NCBI GenBank assembly: GCA_025465095.1
Contig: JAODME010000015.1
Location: 62,001 to 126,000 of the forward strand
Direction: 5' to 3'
DNA: 64,000 bases
From: Microbacteriaceae bacterium
Lineage (GTDB): Bacteria > Actinomycetota > Actinomycetes > Actinomycetales > Microbacteriaceae
Within the stretch, counting starts at the first letter, position 1; each line of letters begins with the position of its first letter. The position numbers were made by a program, and so were the translations under genes. Below the pieces are notes generated by a model. It searched no databases, had not been told where the DNA came from, and saw only the letters and a program-made list of their open reading frames with translations. This document shows positions 17,333-25,459 of the stretch, piece by piece.

Positions 17333-18781
17333 TCAGTCCCTTCCGAGGCGCGGCGGCGTGAGCCCGAACTCGGCGCGCAGGGCGCTGCGCGCAGCGTAGT
17401 AGCCGGCGAGCCCGTGCACACCGGGGCCGGGCGGGGTTGACGAGGAGCAGAGGTAGATTCCCCCGGCAGGCGTACGCCAGGGGTCCCTCGAGAGCGCGGG
17501 ACGCGCGATCAGTTGCCGCAGGCTGGGCTCCCCCGCAGCGATGTCGCCGCCCACGTAGTTCGGATTGTGCTCCTGCACCTGCACGGCGGTCTGGCTCGCG
17601 ACCGCGAGGATGGTGTCGCGGAAGCCGGGCGCGAAACGCTCCAGCTGGTCTGTGACCGCCTCGGCCGCGTCGAGCCGGGAGCCCGCGGGCACGTGCGTGT
17701 AGGCCCACAACACATGCCGCCCCTCCGGCGCCCGCGTGGGGTCGAAGACGCTGGGCTGCGAGACGAGGACGTAGGGGCTGTCCGGGTGACGGCCCGCCGC
17801 GACATCCGCCTCCGACCGGGCAAGCTCGGCGCGGGAGCCGGCGACGTGCACGGTGCCCGCGCCGCGCAACTGTGCGTTCGCCCAGGGCACGGGCGCCGAG
17901 AGGGCGAAGTCCACCTTGGCGACGGCGTTGCCGTAGCGGAAGCGTCGGAGCGCTCGCAGGTAGCGGTCCGGCAGACGGTCGCCTGCGATCCTCGCGAGAG
18001 ATCGGGCGCTCGTGTCGAGGAGCACCGCTCTGGCTGGCGGCAGTTCGGACAGCGACGTGATCTCGGTGCCCGGCACGATCTCGCCCCCGTGCGCGAGCAG
18101 GTCCGCCGCCAGCGCCTCGATGATCGCCTGGCTGCCGCCGACCGGAATCGGCCAGCCCCTGGCGTGCGCGTGCGTCGCGAGGACCATTCCGGCCGCCGCG
18201 GTGGACAGGCTCGGCAGCCGCATGATCGAGTGGGCGCTCACCCCGGTGAGCATCGCGGGGGCACGCTCGCCGGCGAAGCGCAAGTTCCAGGCCGGGCTTC
18301 CCTGTTCCAGGACACGGAGCCCCAGCCGCAAGAGGGTGCGCGGATGACGCGGCAGCCGCATGATGGGCGAGCCGCTGAATTGCGCGACCTCGTGAGCGTG
18401 CTCGACGAGTGGCGCGAACAGCTGCTTCCAGGCCCCGCCGTCTACGCCCAGGGAATCTGCTGTGCGGTCGAGGTCACGCCATGCGATGCCGGCGGCGCCA
18501 CCGTCGAGCGGATGCCCGTAGGAGATGTCGGGGACGACCAGCTTGATGCGCTTCTCGAGCTCGAACCGGCGGAAGAACCCGGAGGCGAGCGCCATCGGAT
18601 GCACGGCGGAGCACACGTCGTGCCGGAAACCGGGGAGGGTCAGCTCGAGGGTGCGGGAACCGCCTCCGATCGTCGCTGCGCGCTCGTAGACGCGCACAGA
18701 CAGGCCGGCCCTCGCCATGGTGACGGCCGCGGCCATCCCGTTAGGACCAGAACCCACGACGACCACGTCAACGCTGTCCAT
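17333..18781 (-). CDS. FAD-dependent oxidoreductase, phytoene desaturase-like
   Basis: This is a 482-residue flavoprotein of the phytoene dehydrogenase/amine oxidase superfamily. The N-terminal dinucleotide-binding motif is VVVGSGPNGMAAA (about 8-20), followed by the ER..IGGGSRT segment of carotenoid desaturase relatives. The C-terminal FAD-binding part is GGIYLCSSSTPPGPGVHGLAGYYAAR. The ATG at 18781 is chosen since it starts just before the Rossmann fold. It is divergent from the M4 protease gene, which begins 65 bases away. No other carotenoid genes are nearby, so the substrate is open. Confidence 0.88.
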   Translation of the reverse strand: MDSVDVVVVGSGPNGMAAAVTMARAGLSVRVYERAATIGGGSRTLELTLPGFRHDVCSAVHPMALASGFFRRFELEKRIKLVVPDISYGHPLDGGAAGIAWRDLDRTADSLGVDGGAWKQLFAPLVEHAHEVAQFSGSPIMRLPRHPRTLLRLGLRVLEQGSPAWNLRFAGERAPAMLTGVSAHSIMRLPSLSTAAAGMVLATHAHARGWPIPVGGSQAIIEALAADLLAHGGEIVPGTEITSLSELPPARAVLLDTSARSLARIAGDRLPDRYLRALRRFRYGNAVAKVDFALSAPVPWANAQLRGAGTVHVAGSRAELARSEADVAAGRHPDSPYVLVSQPSVFDPTRAPEGRHVLWAYTHVPAGSRLDAAEAVTDQLERFAPGFRDTILAVASQTAVQVQEHNPNYVGGDIAAGEPSLRQLIARPALSRDPWRTPAGGIYLCSSSTPPGPGVHGLAGYYAARSALRAEFGLTPPRLGRD

Positions 18782-18846
18782 CGTCCCAGTCTTGCACCAC
18801 CTGACCGGCATGGCGCCGTGTGGGTGGCCCGTGACAGCATCGACGC

Positions 18847-19908
18847 ATGCGATGTGGAATCGTTCCCCCCTACCTGCTGCGACGTCTCACCGCCCTGGAG
18901 GATCCCGCTCTCGCGGCCGTGGCGGATGCGGCACGCAGGTCTCTCGCCATGGACGCGCCCTTCCGCGAGGTGCGGGTCGGCGAGACGCCGCCGACCGCAG
19001 CTCCCGCACCGGACCGAGAGCACAGGAGGGGTTTCGCCGCGGAGGGGCCGCAGCGAACGGTGTACGACGCCGGGAACGCGGAGGCTCTTCCGGGGGTCGC
19101 CGTGCGGCGGGAGGGTGAGGGACCGGTCGGCGATACGGCCGCAAACGAGGCCTACGACGGGCTGGGGCGCATTCACGAGCTGTTCCGGAATGTGTACGGT
19201 CGGGCATCCGTCGATGACGAGAACCTGCCGCTCCTCGCTACGGTGCACTACGGCAGGGATTACGACAACGCCTTCTGGGACGGCGAACGATTGGTGTTCG
19301 GCGACGGCGACGGGCTCGTGTTCACGCGATTCACGGCGTCGCTCAGCGTTGTAGGACACGAACTGACTCACGGTGTCACACAGTATTCGGCGAACCTCGC
19401 CTACCAGGGGCAGTCCGGCGCCCTCAACGAGTCGGTGTCGGACGTGTTCGGCGCGCTCGTCGAGCAGCGAGCCCTCGGGCACACCGCGGATGAGGCGGAC
19501 TGGCTCATCGGCCGCGGAGTGTTCACCCCCGTGGTGGACGGCATGGCGCTCCGCTCGATGAAGGCGCCCGGCACGGCGTACGACGACGACGTTCTCGGCA
19601 AGGACCCGCAACCGGCGGGCATGAGTGACTACATCGAGACGGACGACGACAACGGCGGTGTACATCTCAACTCCGGCATCCCGAACCGTGCCTTCTACCT
19701 CGCCGCATCGACGATCGGTGGCAGCGCGTGGGACGGGGCGGGGCAGATCTGGTACGACACGCTCACCGCCGGTTCGATACGGGCGGACGCCGGCTTCGGC
19801 GAATTCGCTTCGGCGACGGCGGATGCCGCGTTTGTCAGATTCGGCGGCGACTCGCGTGAGCACCGGGCCGTGCTCTCCGGCTGGGCCACCGTCGGCGTCG
19901 AGTTCTGA
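18847..19908 (+). CDS. Protealysin-like M4 family metallopeptidase
   Basis: This is a 353-residue thermolysin-family zinc protease. HELTH (171-175) supplies two zinc histidines and the catalytic Glu172; Glu195 in NESVSD is the third ligand; His273 in GVHLNSG is the proton donor. There is no signal peptide. The short propeptide begins with a PPYL motif (7-10), as in the protealysin group (PPSY) rather than the long propeptide of secreted thermolysins. The next gene, nine bases on, encodes an emfourin-like inhibitor. The enzyme is therefore probably kept in the cytoplasm or exported by an unconventional path. Confidence 0.93.
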   Translation: MRCGIVPPYLLRRLTALEDPALAAVADAARRSLAMDAPFREVRVGETPPTAAPAPDREHRRGFAAEGPQRTVYDAGNAEALPGVAVRREGEGPVGDTAANEAYDGLGRIHELFRNVYGRASVDDENLPLLATVHYGRDYDNAFWDGERLVFGDGDGLVFTRFTASLSVVGHELTHGVTQYSANLAYQGQSGALNESVSDVFGALVEQRALGHTADEADWLIGRGVFTPVVDGMALRSMKAPGTAYDDDVLGKDPQPAGMSDYIETDDDNGGVHLNSGIPNRAFYLAASTIGGSAWDGAGQIWYDTLTAGSIRADAGFGEFASATADAAFVRFGGDSREHRAVLSGWATVGVEF

Positions 19909-19916
19909 GAGTCGAC

Positions 19917-20180
19917 ATGAAGATCACGGTCATCCGCAGCGGCGGCTTCGCGGGGCTCCGCCGCACCTGGACGGTGCGAGTGGAAGACCAGCAGGACCGC
20001 GAATCCTGGCGAAAGCTCGTGGACGGGCTTCCCTGGAACGACCGCAGGCCCGCGCCGCCGCAGCCCGACCGGTACGTCTACCTCATCCGGGTGTCACGGC
20101 GCAGGATCACCCTTCAGGAGCAGCAGGTTGACGGTCCATGGCGAGAGCTCGTCGAGAGAGTGAAGGCCGCCGCGGGTTGA
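19917..20180 (+). CDS. Emfourin-like inhibitor of the adjacent M4 protease
   Basis: This 87-residue protein begins MKITVIRSGGFAGLRRTW, the hallmark N-terminal strand and loop of emfourin, the inhibitor encoded next to protealysin genes. The remainder alternates strands with basic and aromatic residues (RYVYLIRVSRRRITLQEQQ), consistent with a small beta-rich inhibitor. There is no signal peptide, matching the protease. It starts eight bases after the protease stop codon, so they form a two-gene operon in which inhibitor and enzyme are made together. The assignment rests on family pattern and position. Confidence 0.8.
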   Translation: MKITVIRSGGFAGLRRTWTVRVEDQQDRESWRKLVDGLPWNDRRPAPPQPDRYVYLIRVSRRRITLQEQQVDGPWRELVERVKAAAG

Positions 20181-20191
20181 CGGGAACTCGT

Positions 20192-20977
20192 TCAGGCGGT
20201 CACGGTCGCGACGACCCACGCCGCGAGGCAGACGACCACCACGAGGACGCTCGCGGCGCCGGCGGACCACGCCTGCCGGAGTATCCGCGCCGCGTGCACT
20301 TCGCGCTGCACGGCATCGAACTCCGTCCGCACTCTCTCGCCGTCCCGGATCGTTAGCGGGGAGGACAGCCAGGTCTCGGGCTTCTCGGCCAAGTCCGCTA
20401 GTTGCTGGACATCGCTGACCGAGAGGACACGCGCGCCGGACTCCAGCCAGTCGACGAGTTCGTGCGAACCGATCACCTTGATGTCCCGAGGTGCCACGCG
20501 GGCCGGGATCGACTTCGGATTCACGACGATGAGGACTCCCGTCGCCTCGACGGCCGTGCCGAGCGCACCCGCGAGGGCGCGTTCGACCCGACCCACCTTC
20601 AGCTCGGAGTTGCGGATGTGTCGACGCACCAGTCCGGCTGGGTCGCTCCTGTCCGGAAACTGGTCCGAATGGTTGCCGCTGCTCAGGGCGAAGACACCGG
20701 TCGGTCCGATCACGACATGGTCGATACCGGTCCCGTGATCGTCCAATGGCACGGCATGAAGCACCACCCAGTCGGCACCGAGTGCCGCGAGCGCGTCACC
20801 GACCGCGATCTCGCTGAGCGCAGCCGTGTACCAGTGCCTTCCCTCGTCGCTCAGAACGCCGACCCCGAACGCGCGGGCGAAGCCCGAGCGCCTCGGCATG
20901 CTCGCCCGGGCAAGAAGCAGGTTGCTCATGGCGGTTTCGGCGGCCACCCGGCTGCGCAGCGAAGAGCGCACGTTCAC
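20192..20977 (-). CDS. NERD domain protein with C-terminal membrane anchor
   Basis: This 261-residue protein carries a nuclease-related (NERD) domain around residues 55-170: ALAALGADWVVLHAVPLDD, GTGIDHVVIGPTGVFALSSGN and the later TGVLIVVNPKS. The core acidic/polar nuclease-like residues (Asp in GIDHVV, and the Ser-rich strand where many members have a Lys) are only partly typical, so activity is doubtful. A single hydrophobic segment (SAGAASVLVVVVCLAAWVVATV) ends the protein. The GTG at 20977 is preferred because GGAGG lies eight bases upstream; a GTG at 21001 and an ATG at 20929 are alternatives. Confidence 0.75.
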   Translation of the reverse strand: MNVRSSLRSRVAAETAMSNLLLARASMPRRSGFARAFGVGVLSDEGRHWYTAALSEIAVGDALAALGADWVVLHAVPLDDHGTGIDHVVIGPTGVFALSSGNHSDQFPDRSDPAGLVRRHIRNSELKVGRVERALAGALGTAVEATGVLIVVNPKSIPARVAPRDIKVIGSHELVDWLESGARVLSVSDVQQLADLAEKPETWLSSPLTIRDGERVRTEFDAVQREVHAARILRQAWSAGAASVLVVVVCLAAWVVATVTA

Positions 20978-21103
20978 GCCATCAGCCTCCAACGCGTTCA
21001 CCCCCGTGCAGCCCCTGTAATCCCACCAGTTCCAAATGGCTGCCTCATCGGCTGCCGGTCCCCGCCCACCCCTCGAATACTCCAGAGAGCGGGCAGGCGC
21101 ATT

Positions 21104-21748
21104 TCAAGCGAGCAGGGTCGCCGCCAGGAACTCGCCGACATCGTCGACTTCCTGCCGCGACACGCTGTGCCCGATGCCGTGGTACTCGCGCACCGTCAGC
21201 TCCGAGTGGCTCGGTAGCCATGCTAGCGTCCGCTCGACCGCCGACGCCGGGATGATCGGATCTCGAGGATCCCGACCCCAGAACACAGGCTTCCTTCCCG
21301 TTGCGAGTCGCTCGTCGATGCCCGCTCCGGCAGCCTCGACGATGAAGCCGGCCAGGTTCACGAAGCTCGCGAAGCGTTCCGGGGCGTGCCGAAGCAGCTG
21401 GGTCGCCATCGCGCCACCCTGGGAGAAGCCGACCGCGCTGACGGGTCCGGATGGTGCGACCCGGTCGAGCCAGTCGAGCACTCCCCGCGCCGCGGCGACG
21501 GCAGATGCGGGATCCGGCGCGCCCGGCTGCCCGGACAGGAACCACGACCATCCGTCACCGTCGATGATCGGGGCGCGAAGGGAGGCGTACACCGGCTCCG
21601 CCGGCAGAGAGGGCACGAGCGCCACGAGGTCTCTCTCGTGCGAACCGCGACCGTGCATGAGCACGACGAGCGGTCGAGAGCCGAGCTCATCCGGCGGAAC
21701 GGACCAGACGACGGCCGCGTCGTCGATGGGCAGGGAGATCGGGGACAT
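21104..21748 (-). CDS. Alpha/beta hydrolase, phospholipase/carboxylesterase family
   Basis: This is a 214-residue cytosolic serine esterase of the carboxylesterase/phospholipase group. The oxyanion-hole region is LVVLMHGRGSHERD, the nucleophile is Ser109 in GFSQGG, the acid lies in WGRDPRDPIIP and the histidine in GIGHSVS. Length and motifs fit the small esterases. The start is uncertain: ATG 21748 begins the conserved region but its G-rich tract is very close, and an ATG at 21766 is also in frame. It is followed by the NERD gene after 127 bases on the same strand. Confidence 0.85.
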   Translation of the reverse strand: MSPISLPIDDAAVVWSVPPDELGSRPLVVLMHGRGSHERDLVALVPSLPAEPVYASLRAPIIDGDGWSWFLSGQPGAPDPASAVAAARGVLDWLDRVAPSGPVSAVGFSQGGAMATQLLRHAPERFASFVNLAGFIVEAAGAGIDERLATGRKPVFWGRDPRDPIIPASAVERTLAWLPSHSELTVREYHGIGHSVSRQEVDDVGEFLAATLLA

Positions 21749-21871
21749 TCCCCCATCTTCGTGCATCGGGAACCGGCCCGAGCATCGCGGCGGTCGAGTG
21801 GGCGGCGCCGTCCTACCCCGGCGCCCTGTCATGGGTGCGGGCGAGAAGCCCATCCCTGACGAAGGCCACGC

Positions 21872-24145
21872 TCAACCCTCCGATCGCGGGGGCCTCGCCT
21901 GGAAATGCTGGTCGAAAGCGTCGAGGATGCCCTCCGGTAGTTTCCCGTCGCTGCTGACGATGGACAGCCGCTGCGTCGGACGCGTCATGGACACGTAGAG
22001 CGCCCCCGCTCCGCGCTCGGTTTCCCTCAGGATGGCGGCCGGCTCGACGACGACGACCGCATCGAACTCGAGGCCCTTCGCGTCCTGCGGGCTCAGCACG
22101 TCGATGGACTTTCGAAGACCGTTTCCTCCGAGCCCGACGTCCTCTCCGAATGCCGATCGCAGCTGCTCGTACGCGGAGGCGACATCGGCGGTCGGGGCGA
22201 TCACCGCGAGCGTGCCCGCCGTGCTGATGTCCCGGTCGTGACGCACCGCATCCAGGAGCGTGTCCGTTACGCGGATCGGCCATTCGCTTCCGCGCACCGC
22301 CTTGGACGGGGTGACCGGGAGTCCGTGGACGATGGCCATCCGCTCGGCGGCCGCGCTGATCTGGCTGGGAGTGCGGTAGTTGACGGTGAGCTCTTCCAAC
22401 CGCAGGCGTGAATCGTCGGAGTCTCCGACGAGGGTGCGCAGGGCCTCCTTCCAACTGGATGCGGCCGAGGCGGACGCCGCCTGCGCGATGTCGCCGACGA
22501 CGGTGAACGAACGCAGCGGGCAGCGCCTCAGCAGGAGGCGCCACTGCATGGGCGATAACTCCTGCGCCTCATCGACGACGATGTGCCCGTACGTCCAACT
22601 GCGATCGGCGGCGGCCCGTTCGGCCGTGGTGCCGCGGGCCGCGGCTTCGGCGAAGTTGTCGGCGAGCTCTTCGGCGTTCACGAGCCCGGCGACATCCATG
22701 TTCTCAATGGCCCGCTCCGCGTTCTCAACGTCGCGCTTTCGCTGCTGCTTCGCTTCCCGCTTCTGCGCGGCATCGACGACGTCGTGCTCGCCGAGCAACT
22801 CCGCCGCCTCGTCGAGCAGGGGAACGTCGGCGATCGTGAACGGTGCGTCCCGGTTCCGACCCAGCAGGGCTCGCTTGTCCGCCGACCAGCTCGGCGTAAG
22901 CTCGGCGAGCCACTGCGGCCGCGCGTAGAGGTCCTGCAGGAGCTTCGCCGGGGTCAATGGCAGCCAGGCGGTGTTGAGGGCGACCCGCACGTCGTGGGCC
23001 GAACGGAGGTCCTCACGCAGCATTGGATGATCGGATTCGTCGACCGAGTTGCCCTGAGCACGCAACTGGTCGGCCCACTGGCGGGTCAGCTGACCGAGAG
23101 CGGTCTTCACGAACGTAACGCGTGCCTCGTTGTATGGCTTGCGAGTCTGCTGGGCCCGGTGGATGGCATTCGCCACGAGCTGCGGATCGAGAGTGAGCGA
23201 GTCGCCGTTGACGTCGAGCTGCTGAGCTGCGGCCGGGACGCGCTGCCGCGACTTGACCGCGCGGGCGATGAGCGCGGCCATTGCCGCAGAGCCCTTGAGC
23301 GCGGCGGTCGCCGGGGCATCCTCGATGCTCGCGTCGACGCCGGGGTAGAGCTGGCCGACACTCGACAGCACCACTCCGGTCTCCCCGAGCGACGGCAGCA
23401 CCGACTCGATGTACTGCAGGAACGACCTCGACGGGCCGACGATGAGCACGCCGGAGTTGCGCAGCCGATCGCGATGCGAATAGAGCAGGTACGCCGCCCG
23501 GTGCAGCGCCACGGCCGTCTTGCCCGTGCCGGGACCGCCCTGCACGACGAGAATCCCCTTGAGATCGGACCGGATGATGCGGTCCTGCTCCGCTTGGATG
23601 GTGGCGACGATGTCGGCCATCCGCCCGGTGCGCTCCGCGGTCAGCGCGGACAACAGCGCGCCCTCCCCCTGGAGGTCCGAGCCGCCGTCGCGTAACAGCT
23701 CGGCGTCGAAAATCTCGTCCTCGATGCGGGTGATGCTGCGACCCTGCGAGATGAGGTGCCTGCGGGCTCTCGCGCCGAGCGGATTCGCGGCGGTGGCCTG
23801 GTAGAAGGCGCTCGCCTGGGGCACCCGCCAGTCGAGCAGGAGCGGGTGGAGGTCCTCGTCGCGCAGCCCGATGCGTCCGATGTAGCGGTGCACGGACCCC
23901 CCGTCGGCGTCCTCCAGGTCCAGGCGGCCGAACGCCAGGCGCTCGTTGACCTCGCGAAGCTGCACGATCCGGTCCTCGTAGATGCGGGCGAAGGCGTCGC
24001 GCTCCGAACGGCTCTGGTGACCGCCGCCCACATCTTGCCGGCGCACCAGCGCGAGCTGCGCGATAGCGGCGTCCTGCAGCTGGTCGAGTCGCGCATAGAG
24101 GCCCGCGACGTAGTCCTGCTCGCGTTTCAGTTCGTTGTTGGTCAC
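21872..24145 (-). CDS. HelD-type RNA polymerase-associated ATPase
   Basis: This is a 757-residue UvrD-like superfamily 1 ATPase of the HelD group. HelD proteins bind RNA polymerase, push into its channels and release it from nucleic acid; some actinobacterial members (HelR) also displace rifamycins. The N-terminal coiled coil (about 5-80) is the arm that enters the secondary channel. Walker A is GGPGTGKT (203-210), Walker B is VVDEAQELSP, and the C-terminal helicase motif is LYVSMTRPTQRL. The start is GTG at 24145 with GAGGGG upstream. It is not part of an obvious operon. Confidence 0.92.
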   Translation of the reverse strand: MTNNELKREQDYVAGLYARLDQLQDAAIAQLALVRRQDVGGGHQSRSERDAFARIYEDRIVQLREVNERLAFGRLDLEDADGGSVHRYIGRIGLRDEDLHPLLLDWRVPQASAFYQATAANPLGARARRHLISQGRSITRIEDEIFDAELLRDGGSDLQGEGALLSALTAERTGRMADIVATIQAEQDRIIRSDLKGILVVQGGPGTGKTAVALHRAAYLLYSHRDRLRNSGVLIVGPSRSFLQYIESVLPSLGETGVVLSSVGQLYPGVDASIEDAPATAALKGSAAMAALIARAVKSRQRVPAAAQQLDVNGDSLTLDPQLVANAIHRAQQTRKPYNEARVTFVKTALGQLTRQWADQLRAQGNSVDESDHPMLREDLRSAHDVRVALNTAWLPLTPAKLLQDLYARPQWLAELTPSWSADKRALLGRNRDAPFTIADVPLLDEAAELLGEHDVVDAAQKREAKQQRKRDVENAERAIENMDVAGLVNAEELADNFAEAAARGTTAERAAADRSWTYGHIVVDEAQELSPMQWRLLLRRCPLRSFTVVGDIAQAASASAASSWKEALRTLVGDSDDSRLRLEELTVNYRTPSQISAAAERMAIVHGLPVTPSKAVRGSEWPIRVTDTLLDAVRHDRDISTAGTLAVIAPTADVASAYEQLRSAFGEDVGLGGNGLRKSIDVLSPQDAKGLEFDAVVVVEPAAILRETERGAGALYVSMTRPTQRLSIVSSDGKLPEGILDAFDQHFQARPPRSEG

Positions 24146-24320
24146 CGCTCACACCCCTCGAAATTCCGGCATGCAAGTTTACTCGGCGCGCGCGCCGCCG
24201 ATTGACCACGCTCGTGGAGGCTCTGCTCGCCACGCCTCAGACGCGGAAGGTTGCCACGGTGAGCACGAAAAGCAGGAGAGATTCGAGTTCGGGATACGGA
24301 TGTTCCGCAGCGGAGGTTCC

Positions 24321-25457
24321 CTATCGCGGCATGGGCGCCGGCAGCGGAGGCAGCGCCGAGAGCGCCCGCCGGTCCGCCATGAGCTCTGCAAGGAGGTCGG
24401 ACTCGGCACGCTGAGCACCAATCCGGTCACGGCTGGAGACGACCCTCTGGCGGGCGAACGCCAGCCGCGTCGCGTTCCTCGTGAACCTCCCGAACTGAGG
24501 CCCGAGTCCGTGCCTTGCCGCCCACGCCCTGCCCTGACTGCGACCGGCTCCGGTCGACAGCATCCTCACCTCGGCGGGTGTGAACCAGCCGACGGCTGCG
24601 TACTCGCCTAGTCGCGCGGCGGTCACCCGCTGTTCCTGCCTGCGCAGGAACAGCACGATCGAGATGGCGATGAGGAACAACGGCACCTGCACGACCACGT
24701 AGTACACGTAGAAGTCGGTGACGATCAGGCTCATTCCGTTCCAGAACGCGTGCAACAGGATGGCGGGGATGAGACCGAGCAGGAAGTACCCGGCGGCGCC
24801 GAATCCGCTGGCGCGGTGGGAGGCGAAGCCGAGGACTATGCCGGGGATGGCTGTGAACATGACATGCGCAAACGGTGACAGGATGCCGCGGAGGAAAAAT
24901 ATCTCGCTCACCCCGGCGACGCCGTCGCTCGTCAGCGCAAGACCGAAGTACTGGATGTTCTCGGTGAACGCGAACCCGACCGCGATTGTCGACGCGTAGA
25001 CGAGTCCGTCGACCGGCCCCTCGAAGTGCCGGCGGAACGCCCAGAACAAGAGCAGTATGCCTAGGCCCTTGCCGAACTCCTCGACGATTGGCGCCTGCAC
25101 GACGGCGGCCAGGAACATGGTGGCGAAGCTCTCGTTCACGCCCGACATCGCTTGCGCCATCGACACGAGGAACGAGAAGATCAGCGCGATGGCGATCGAG
25201 GCCGCCGCACCCCATAGGAACGCGAACAACAGCGCGGGGCGAGGTTCCGGTTCCCACTGATCGATCCAGCGCAGGGTGAAGAGCACGAGAGCGAGCGGCA
25301 CGAGCGCCATCACGAACGCGACAGCGGCCGCCACGGTTCCCACGGCGAAGAGCAGATAGCTCGCGACGGCGATCGTGAGCAGTCCGAGCACGAGGAACCC
25401 GAAAATGGACAGCAACAGCACGGGGTCGGTCCTGCGCAGCGGTGTGACAGAACTCAT
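24321..25457 (-). CDS. PrsW family intramembrane metalloprotease
   Basis: This 378-residue polytopic protein has about eight membrane segments. It carries the PrsW motifs: the EE pair (Glu126-Glu127 in APIVEEFGKG), GFAFTENIQY, and HxxxH-like positions HVMFTAIPG and HAFWNGMSL. PrsW in Bacillus performs site-1 cleavage of an anti-sigma factor, but actinobacterial relatives have unknown substrates and no sigma factor gene is near. The last 90 residues form a soluble basic tail. It begins two bases after the stop of the FAD oxidase gene, so it is the third gene of a ribokinase/oxidase/PrsW operon. Confidence 0.88.
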   Translation of the reverse strand: MSSVTPLRRTDPVLLLSIFGFLVLGLLTIAVASYLLFAVGTVAAAVAFVMALVPLALVLFTLRWIDQWEPEPRPALLFAFLWGAAASIAIALIFSFLVSMAQAMSGVNESFATMFLAAVVQAPIVEEFGKGLGILLLFWAFRRHFEGPVDGLVYASTIAVGFAFTENIQYFGLALTSDGVAGVSEIFFLRGILSPFAHVMFTAIPGIVLGFASHRASGFGAAGYFLLGLIPAILLHAFWNGMSLIVTDFYVYYVVVQVPLFLIAISIVLFLRRQEQRVTAARLGEYAAVGWFTPAEVRMLSTGAGRSQGRAWAARHGLGPQFGRFTRNATRLAFARQRVVSSRDRIGAQRAESDLLAELMADRRALSALPPLPAPMPR

Positions 25458-25459
25458 CC

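Noticed and set aside
17513..19354. Long forward ORF of 613 codons across the FAD oxidoreductase and M4 gene starts
   Set aside because: It overlaps two well-supported genes in other frames and its translation is Arg/Gly-rich with no domain.
18640..19863. Long reverse ORF of 407 codons antisense to the M4 protease
   Set aside because: It lies opposite a gene with a complete HELTH active site and shows no family likeness; long antisense frames are common in high-GC DNA.
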